A stretch of DNA of 64,000 bases from Mesorhabditis belari. Lineage: Eukaryota; Nematoda; Chromadorea; Rhabditida; Rhabditidae. The translations under genes were made by a program, and so were the position numbers. Where the stretch lies: positions 1,904,501-1,968,500 of the forward strand of contig CAUEEP010000759.1 in assembly GCA_958450365.1 (NCBI GenBank), read 5' to 3'. Of this stretch, positions 56,526 through 64,000 are shown piece after piece. How positions within the stretch are numbered: position 1 is the first letter of the stretch; each line of letters starts with the position of its first letter. The notes beneath the pieces are model-generated. The model was given only the letters and a program-made list of their open reading frames with translations, was not told the origin of the DNA and searched no databases.

Positions 56526-57184
56526 GGGACAAGGGATCAGATGTTCAATAACCGTAAATCTAAGCTACAAATGTCCGATAACGCTAAATCTAGGTTGATA
56601 ACCCTAAATCTAGGCTGAAAGCTTTCCAAACCATGACCAGCCCAGTTCAGGGCTTCGGAGACTTAGGCCTAAGCCTTTCGCATTAGGGCTTTAGCCTAGC
56701 ATCATTTAACAGACTACGGTAGCAGTTAGGACAACAGTACTTCGTTGCAATACTTCCAGAGTTTCCTTACAAGTACTGTAGGTAGAATAAACATGCTAAT
56801 GAAGGAGATAAAAGCAAAAAGCAAAAGTTTCCTTTCTTCGACGGGGAAAAGTCGTGTGTGGGTGCTTTTCCTTACTTTCCCCACCTCGATTAATCCAATC
56901 AACAAACAGTTCATCGTCATCGCCTTTTTTTCCCCGAAACGATTAAAGACTCAATCCACAAATAGATTTCAAGAATTGAAATGATTAGAAGACAATGAGA
57001 AAAATAAATCTATTCAAGTGTTTAATGCAAAAATTTTTGCCTGTTTCTACTAAACACAATCACTGATCCGGTTTCTGCCTTTTCGCTGATGAATATGCAA
57101 AGCTGACTTGTGATGTGAGGAAAGGAAAAGTGAAAGTAATATAATTTTTACAATGAAAGTAGTATCATTTCATTCTATGTAAGA

Positions 57185-57432
57185 GAGCTGAGACTGGGCT
57201 TGAGACTGGGCCTGAGCCTGGGCTTGAGACTGAGCCTAAGCCTGAGCCTGAGTCTGGGCTTGAGTTTGGGCTTGAGACTGAGCCTAAGCTTGAGTCCGAG
57301 CCTGAGCCTGAGCTTGAGCCTGAGCCTGAGTCTGGGCTTGAGCCTGAGTCTGCGCCTGAGTCTGAGCTTGAGCTTGAGCCTAAGCCTAAGCCTAACCTAA
57401 ACCCAAATAGAACTAGCCGTTAGCCATCGAAC
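57185..57432. repeat. telomere-like tract plus fixed cassette (copy 4)
   Basis: GAGCCTGAGCCT/GGGCTTGAGACT hexamers for 200 bp, then GCCTAAGCCTAACCTAAACC, then CAAATAGAACTAGCCGTTAG and CCATCGAACC. Confidence 0.8.
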
Positions 57433-57486
57433 CAGCTCAAGCCCAAGCCTAATCTGAAAATCACCGAAAAGTCCCAAATCCAAATA

Positions 57487-57665
57487 CAGGGTGTCTCAAA
57501 ATTATCCGGACAAATTTCAAAGTAACAAAGTTTCAAAGTAACTCAAATATTTCCACCATTTGCTGCAATACATTGCCTCAAATCGCTTTGAAAAGGCGTC
57601 AACGTCTTTCTCGATCACACTCATAGGACTTTCATCTCAACCGATCTTCAGAGACCGTATAAGAC
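57487..57665 (-). pseudogene. 3' end of a Tc1/mariner-type element
   Basis: The minus-strand frame SVIEKDVDAFSKRFEAMYC resembles the C-terminal ...I..F.KR...C....G of Tc1/mariner transposases. It ends close to a terminal CAGGGTGTCTCAAAATTATC at 57487, a typical inverted terminus for that superfamily. No other part of the element was found. Confidence 0.5.
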
Positions 57666-58685
57666 TAGCAATTGTGTGCAAGAAATGATTTGTGTGCGTT
57701 AGCGAAAGCTTTTGACTTTGAGCTTTGACTCCAAAATAGACCAGATAGAGTAATCGAATGGGTTCCAAGATCAAGGCTATTTAAAGGTCAATCTCCTTGA
57801 TGACGCATATAAACAATGATTTGATAGGGAAAATTTTGAGCTTACCCAATCTTTGTTTTGTTCAATCAATGTTTCCTTAGTTTTGCGAAAAGGAGAATAA
57901 AAGCAAAAGCCTTCGTCACAGAGTCTTCGTCAAGTCTAAGTCTAAGTCTAAGCATATAGCATAATGCCGAATCTTACAGTAAACCCTGATCAAGCAGTTT
58001 CTCCCAATCTTACAGTAAACCCTGGTCAAGCAGTTTCTTATCAAATAGTCAATAGTCAATAGAATCAAAGCAAGGTTGTACAATAACGAGTCATGTACAC
58101 GATTGTACAATACACGATTGTATAATACAAGATTGTACAATACACGATTGTACAATACATCCATCTAACAATAGAATGACAAATGATCGCCAAAGAAAGG
58201 ATCAATTGGTGCGTCACAATCTAGTGAATGGAAAGAACATGAAAGCGTCATGAGAAAACGAGCATAATCACCCACTCGAGGTGAGGAAAAAAAAAGGGAA
58301 AAAAAAGATCTTTTCCCTTTTTCTTAACTCTTCACGATCGTTTCCCACCCCCTTCTTTCCCCCCGTAAATTCCCCTATGTACACAAACAATGTGCCTGTG
58401 TTGAGCTGACCAGGATGAAAAAAAGAAAAAAAAGATCTGCTTGCGTATGGAAATGATTTCTTCTTTACATGAAATAGAATTTGTTTTTGGGAAACATTAG
58501 AAGCGATACTGTGCGAACAAAAAAAACATCACATTCCTACAGTACTCAGTACTACAGTACTAGGCTCTACAAAGGGGCAATAGAGTACTCTAGTCGCTCA
58601 TAAGGTACAGCAGAAGTTCTACAGTCAGATAGTAATGCCTAATCACTGTATTCTAACGATAATTGATCAATTTCTTTCTCATTTT

Positions 58686-58846
58686 AACACGTTGACGACA
58701 ATAGCGTTTTTGCACAAACAATCGCATGGGACAACGTTTGTTTTTTTTTCGACAAAAAATGTCACCTGACATCAGGTGACAATGTCCCAGGCGAACGAAT
58801 ATGTGTCAGACAGCATCAGGTGACAATGTCGTCAACGTGTTAAAAA
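58686..58846. mobile_element. TTAA-flanked MITE (piggyBac-like termini)
   Basis: TTTTAACACGTTGACGACA at the left and its exact reverse complement at the right. TTAA sits at the outer edge on both sides. An inner GTCACCTGACATCAGGTGAC palindrome (about 58760) lies inside. 160 bp and non-coding, as expected of an internally deleted TTAA-targeting element. Confidence 0.7.
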
Positions 58847-59319
58847 GAAATAGGACAAAGAAGATATGACCGACGAGAAGCCAACCATTTTCGGCAATTT
58901 TTTTTAAAAGTTTTATACTTTTTTTGATTATCTATTTTAATGGTATTAGCTTGGACATCGAAATTTCGTATCTGGTTAACTTTTTTCCTTTTCAAACAAT
59001 CACCGAAGAGCCGCCGGAGTCAGCGCAGCCTCGCCAAGAAGAAAGGCAACAAAAAGATCGTTGAAGGGTTACGAGCTTTAATATCTAGCCTTTAAAACTT
59101 AGATTGATCTAGATAATTATATATAAAGTGTAAATAAATCATGATTTGCTTTCTTTAGATCGATGTTGATCCCTAGCTGTATATTGGAAAGAAGAAAAGA
59201 CCGGTGAGGGTTTGAGGATGAAATTATGAAGTAGCATTGTAGGATAAGTGCTACTTTTGGATCTAATATATTCATATTCTTATGTAGTTGATTGAACATC
59301 GTTGAAAATTGCAATCGTA

Positions 59320-59628
59320 ATAGGAGCTGAGCAATCGTAATAGGAGCTGAGCAATCGTAATAGGAGCTGAGCAATCGTTATAGAAGCTGAGCAATCGTTA
59401 TAGAAGCTGAAATCGTTATAGAAGCTGAGCAATCGTTATAGAGCTGAGCAATCGTTATAGAGCTGAGCAATCGTTATAGAGTGGCAACGTTAGAGCGAGA
59501 ATCGTTATAGAAGCTGAGCAATCGTTATAGAAGCTGAGCAATCGTTATAGAAGCTGAGCAATCGTTATAGAAGCTGAGCAATCGTTATAGAAGCTGAGCA
59601 ATCGTTATAGGAGCTGAGCAAAAGCAAG
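59320..59628. repeat. 20-bp minisatellite CAATCGTTATAGAAGCTGAG
   Basis: About fifteen copies, some degraded around 59480, between two look-alike exon ends (59207 and 59695). Confidence 0.95.
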
Positions 59629-59643
59629 CAAAGCAATCCCAAG

Positions 59644-60423
59644 TTTACCCGTCCCGAGCTGTCGACTGGAAAGGCCGGTGAAGAAGAAAAGGCCGGTGAG
59701 TGTTTTGCGTGAAATTTTGCTAGCTGGTAGATTTATAGGCTGAGTTTGCGTAGGCCTAAGTCTAAGCCTATCTTCGAAGCAACAATTAGCAGATGATCAC
59801 AAAATTCCTTGACTTGAGACTTCTTGACTTTCTTTTCGCGTTTATGAGCTGAGCGCTCGTCCCGTCAAACATCAACCAGGCGAAGAAACAACAGAATCAA
59901 GAGGTATTAGCTAGATCACTTTGTTAATGTCTGCTATAGCTTTTCTGGATTACTTATTTCCTAGTAATCCAGCTTTTAAAATCTCTTTCTTCAGAAACGC
60001 GCGCCCGCAATTGTTCAAAGCTTGGGATCAGCCATCGGTGAGCGGATTTTTGAAAATGTTGTTTGTAGATGAGATTAGCTTTAGATAGCTTTAGATAGCT
60101 TTAGATAGCTTATCCATCGAATTTCCTCTCATTTCATTGCAAAAGACGACCTTCGACAACAACATCGAGACACCCGCTCAAGCCAAGAGAAAACGCCACA
60201 ACAAGAAGATCGCCGAACAGGTACGCGTGCTTTGTGTGAGGGTTTAATCCAAACATAATGTAAATCTTCGCTTTAAATGAGAAAGACAAAGCGGCTAAGG
60301 CTTATCAGAAGATTCAACCCGACGACAAACAGAAAAAGGTTTGTTTTTGAAGAAATTTTAAATCTTTTTTTTAAATTTTAGTTGACCCAGGAGCGTACGC
60401 CAGATGATGAAAAGTTGTTTTGA
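59644..60423 (+). CDS. small Gln/Lys/Glu-rich protein, 5' part unresolved
   Basis: Six exons in phase: 59644-59695, 59854-59903, 59995-60037, 60146-60220, 60286-60338, 60382-60423 (stop). They give about 104 residues that are hydrophilic and rich in Gln, Lys, Glu and Asp: QAKKQQNQEKRAPAIVQSLG, an SSQEKTPQQEDRR segment, then AYQKIQPDDKQKKL and an end at DDEKLF. I do not recognise it. Further 5' exons probably lie at 58870-59210. There an ATG opens MTDEKPTIF (58869), an exon-like segment reads EPPESAQPRQEERQQKD (about 59010-59055), and another (about 59174-59207) ends like exon 59644-59695. No membrane segment or signal peptide is visible. The composition suggests a disordered or coiled protein. 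Low-entropy codon use argues against pure repeat origin. Confidence 0.5.
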
Positions 60424-61648
60424 AAAAGCTTTTTGAAATTTCACTTGAAATTTTTAGCACAAAAGACTACTACTTTTCATCGAGCAAGACTGTCAACGAA
60501 AAAGCCAGAGAAAGCTGGAAGTGTGGTTTTAAATAAAACTAAAAGTTGCCTGATTAAATTTTTCATTTAGTTTCCCGGAAGAAAGTGACCGTTTTTGCCC
60601 TCCTCATCAACTTTTAAATGAAAAGCAACGAAACGTCTTACCGTAAATCGTTTTATGCGATTTCTGCGATTCTTCTGGATAAAGTGCAAATGGGCATCAT
60701 TTTATTCGATTTCTGCATACGTTCGATGTACAAAAATTAGCGCAACCTCTGTAAAAAGTAAAAAAATGGTTTTAAATAGAGAAAACGATAGGGGCAGGGT
60801 TGTTCAAATGATGGACGACCGGTTGGGGGCATGACTGACACACTCACAAAAAAACAATAACAAAACATGCTTAAATTTTAGTTTTTAATGACACTAAACT
60901 AGAGTTTGGCTTAAGGAAAGTATTTGTTTAAGAGCTGGTTTGGCTACCATGGCCTAGAATCCAATCTCTCTAAGCTAGACATTTTATTGAACACTTTCTT
61001 TCAGCCACTCGCCTATGAAAGGGGACAAAAGATGAGACCAAAAAAAACACGTGAACCTGCATTTGAAAAAAAAACCGGAGAAGAGAATTGAAAAGAGCGG
61101 TTCAACAAATAAAGTGAAGAACCCGCTTTAGGAAAATAGAAGAGGAAAAACAAGATAACCAAGAATAATTTAACTCTAATGACCGGTATCAGACGTATTT
61201 GTGACTCAAATCAAAACTTTTCCTGCATACCTATACGTGTGAGAGAGAACTAGGAGACTTTTCGAGAAAAAAGGTCTGACTCAAGTTTTGAAATAGGTTC
61301 AAATATATCACAATATAACGTGTCGGGGCGCAGCAAAAATACAATGATCAAAAAAATAGAGGAGAAAGATTTGAGCAAAATTTTGAGAGGAAATAAAAGT
61401 GAAAAATAGAAACGCGCCCAATTCGGGGTGTTAGACTCATGAAAAGACAATAATGACGACAAAAATAAAAAGAAAATCGGGAGGATTGGGGGTACTTTCG
61501 AAGAAAGAATGAAAGAAACACACACTCATCACACACATACATACAAACAAACAACACACAAATGAGGGACATCCTAACACAAAAACAACAGCAAGAACTA
61601 AAACGAATGGGACACAAGGAGCTATTGTTGAGTTGGCAATGATTTGGC
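60424..61648. other. spacer 3' of both neighbours
   Basis: AT-rich convergent spacer between the small plus-strand gene and the importin gene. The open frames at 61250-61670 on the minus strand have biased composition and lie in the importin 3' flank. No gene supported. Confidence 0.5.
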
Positions 61649-64000
61649 TTAGGCGGAGGCGAAGTTGCATTTGCGGAGCTCTTTCGCGGCCCAGTTCGAT
61701 ACGGTTTTCGTCTTGGCGGCCCGAGAGCGACGACCTCGGCTGATCAGAGCATTTACCTGAAAAAATTGCTTTACACTTGATGAAAACTAGGAGTTTACAA
61801 ACGAATTTGTAAATAAACTGTTATAAAAGTATTAACCCAAACCTTGTTGATGTCAAGCACTTGTGCAACGGCAGCTCCATAAAGACCGGCCATGTCCCCG
61901 ATCAGTCCGGCTGCAGCGGCAATCACTGAATCCGGCGATTGAACGGGCTGATTCTCGGCACTCCTAAACAAATGTTGAATTTGGAATAACCACGAATAAC
62001 TCACAAATGAATGAGATTGGCCATGTAGGGTAGGTGCTGCATGACAAAAACTTTCGCGTTATCCACCTCAGCCGACGCTCCTGCATCAGCAGCTGATTTG
62101 ACAGCCTAAAGAATAGGTTTTAAGATAGAACAGTTGTTTAAACCTGCAATATTCCGGCGTAGGCAAGCACCGAATTCTCCCGAAGTGAATGCACATAGTC
62201 AACTTGATCGATGTCATCCTGAAACGGGACATTGAAAGATCACTGAAAAATAAACTTACAGCATTTGTGATTACGGCAGAGGAGCAAGCCTGGTGCAAAA
62301 GTTCCATCACTGGTTGCATGTATCTAAAGTTCAGATTATTTGAATCATAAAAATAAAGCTTACCGTTGAAAAGCAAGCCCGATTGCCAAGGCCACATCAC
62401 CAAACACACTAAGCACAGCCACTTTCACTTCACGGCTAGGCCGAGGATCCTGAAATCTTCAAATTTCCAATCAGTCCTATCAACCTACACGAATGCAAGC
62501 AACAAGAAGTTCCATAATATCATCCAGAATCGGCAAGACTTGTCCTTCAAGAGACCTGAAAAAGGAAATCAAACCATGATGAGATCATTAAATTACCGGC
62601 AAAGATCGGTTACAACTCCCACGGCGGAGGCACAAACGGCGTTGTCCTCAAAATGTCGGAGGCCCTGCAGAATGTAGGGTTTGATCGGTTGGAGGTACTG
62701 CACAAATTGAAGACCAAGTGCTAAAAGATGGTTGGTTTGTTTAGAAGTTGGATAACAAGCGAACTCACATTCGATTAAAGTTCCGAGGGCCATCAACGCC
62801 TCCTCCATCACGTTTCCAGCTCGTCCATGGCTCCTCTCCATAATTTGGATCAATCCTCGAAGAATTGGCTCGCTCATCCGATTCGCATCCTCTGGCCTCA
62901 TCTTCCTCAGCACCGATTGCAGCGTTGCGCACAGAAGGGCTTGTAAATCAATGACTTGTGCCTAGAATTAACAGTAAAACCTAGCGCGCTTTTGTAAATT
63001 ACCCGTTGATTCTGATCCGTTGCTTGTTGCTCCATGATCAGCAATTGATCCAGCTTTTGCAGAAGAGTACCAGTCGTTTGTTGCACAAACTAAATTGATA
63101 GGTAAAAGAAAACAACTAGCTGCAACACACGCACAACCACAAAAAAGACATGAAAACAGAAACAGGAGAGAAAAAAAACAAACCGGGTAGCAGTCAATTG
63201 GGCTGTTCTTCACCAACTCCATCAATGTCTCATAGGCGGCCAAACGGAGGTTAGATTGGTTGCTGTCGGGTCTGAATGAGAAACACTTTAAATTTGAAAA
63301 GCTTCAGCTCACCTTTCCGACGTCCGAATCAAAGCAGTGACCATTTCTTGGAAGCATCCAGAAAGCAAGTAAGTTTCGGGTTGACCACCAGCACCGGTTC
63401 CGTGTTTAGCAGCAGCATCCTCGTAAGCGGATTTGGTCAATGCGACGAGCGCCTAAAACAAATAAAAATTAACTGTTCTCGAGAGGTTAAAGCTGCACAA
63501 ATCCCTTACCCAGCAAATATTCGCAGCAACCCGTGGTTCTTGCCCAAGCGCGCCGTACATGACGGGCAGAAGCACTTGCAACACTTCCGGTCGAGCCACC
63601 ACTTCCCCGCACGCCTCACAAACGCGCCCAATTGTCCAAGCAGCCGTATCACGTACTTTCACCTAAAACCAGAATATTATCAGCCAGTAATAAATATAGG
63701 CATACATTTGCATCACTAAGCGTCTGAATCAGCGGTGAGATCGCTTGTGAAACCAATTCGTTCAACTTTGCCGGATCAGGCCCATCGAGAATAGAACCGA
63801 ACGCCATGATTGCAGCTTCTTTGTGTCTAGATTTATTTAAATCCAGTATTTACATTCCAAAGACGTACTTCCAGTTAGGGCTGCTGAAATGTTGGAGGCA
63901 AGGCAGCACACATTCAATGATTGTATCGCCGACGCATTGAGCCAGCAACATTACACAAACACCGCCCGCCTTTGATGGGGTCCATTCATCCTCGTCATCG
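61649..64000 (-). CDS. imb-1: Importin beta-1 (karyopherin beta), C-terminal two thirds
   Basis: Fifteen exons, all in phase: 63869-64000 (cut by the window edge), 63706-63826, 63510-63662, 63313-63452, 63184-63271, 63003-63089, 62769-62961, 62597-62720, 62489-62555, 62364-62449, 62260-62323, 62144-62218, 62005-62105, 61843-61963, 61649-61756. They encode about 552 residues. Landmarks of importin beta-1 HEAT repeats are [66 protein letters not shown] and [15 protein letters not shown]. The human protein has 876 aa, so about 320 N-terminal residues, including the main Ran-binding repeats, lie beyond the window. It carries cargo with importin alpha through nuclear pores and is expected to be essential. 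Introns here are 41-94 bp and free of satellites, unlike every other gene in the window. Confidence 0.93.

Noticed and set aside
61250..61670. Overlapping hydrophobic minus-strand frames below the importin stop codon
   Set aside because: Three frames overlap with biased composition, there are no splice signals, and they lie in the importin 3' flank.

Overview
This is nuclear DNA of a free-living, probably rhabditid (clade V) nematode. The evidence is a cuticle collagen gene, an EXC-4 type CLIC protein, a divergent Cys-loop channel, many tiny introns of about 45-90 bp with TTTCAG-like acceptors, and interstitial TTAGGC-like tracts. All gene models were built by hand: exon phases were checked at every junction, but there is no transcript evidence.

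Layout. 1-6059: minisatellite-rich DNA, no gene seen. 6060-17781 (+): a 15-exon gene for a predicted GPI-anchored protein with an eight-cysteine Ly-6/ET-like head and a charged stalk. 17782-19685: convergent spacer with a near-perfect 14-bp satellite. 19686-31705 (-): a 19-exon ACSF2-like acyl-CoA synthetase, with introns full of satellites and a Tc1-like nested element, and with key catalytic residues replaced. 31706-35667: spacer with a 9-bp satellite, unknown duplicated DNA and a Merlin-like element. 35668-40137 (+): a cuticle collagen with a Gln-rich C-terminal extension. 40192-46707 (-): a complete 17-exon Cys-loop receptor subunit, ending 54 bp from the collagen stop (tail to tail). 48033-50592 (-): exc-4. 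50593-58850: long spacer with satellites, fold-back elements and telomere-like cassettes. 58870-60423 (+): a small unrecognised Gln/Lys/Glu-rich gene, 5' end unresolved. 61649-64000 (-): the C-terminal two thirds of importin beta-1, cut by the window edge.

The genes do not form a pathway or operon. What stands out is the non-coding fraction. Dozens of different minisatellites sit in introns and spacers. A 9-10 bp core (GTGACATCC/A) is repeated over 20 times in several unrelated contexts between 6 and 41 kb. Remnants of mariner, Tc1 and Merlin/ISXO2 transposases and at least six fold-back elements are present. A cassette that joins a TTAGGC-like tract to a fixed sequence occurs four times.
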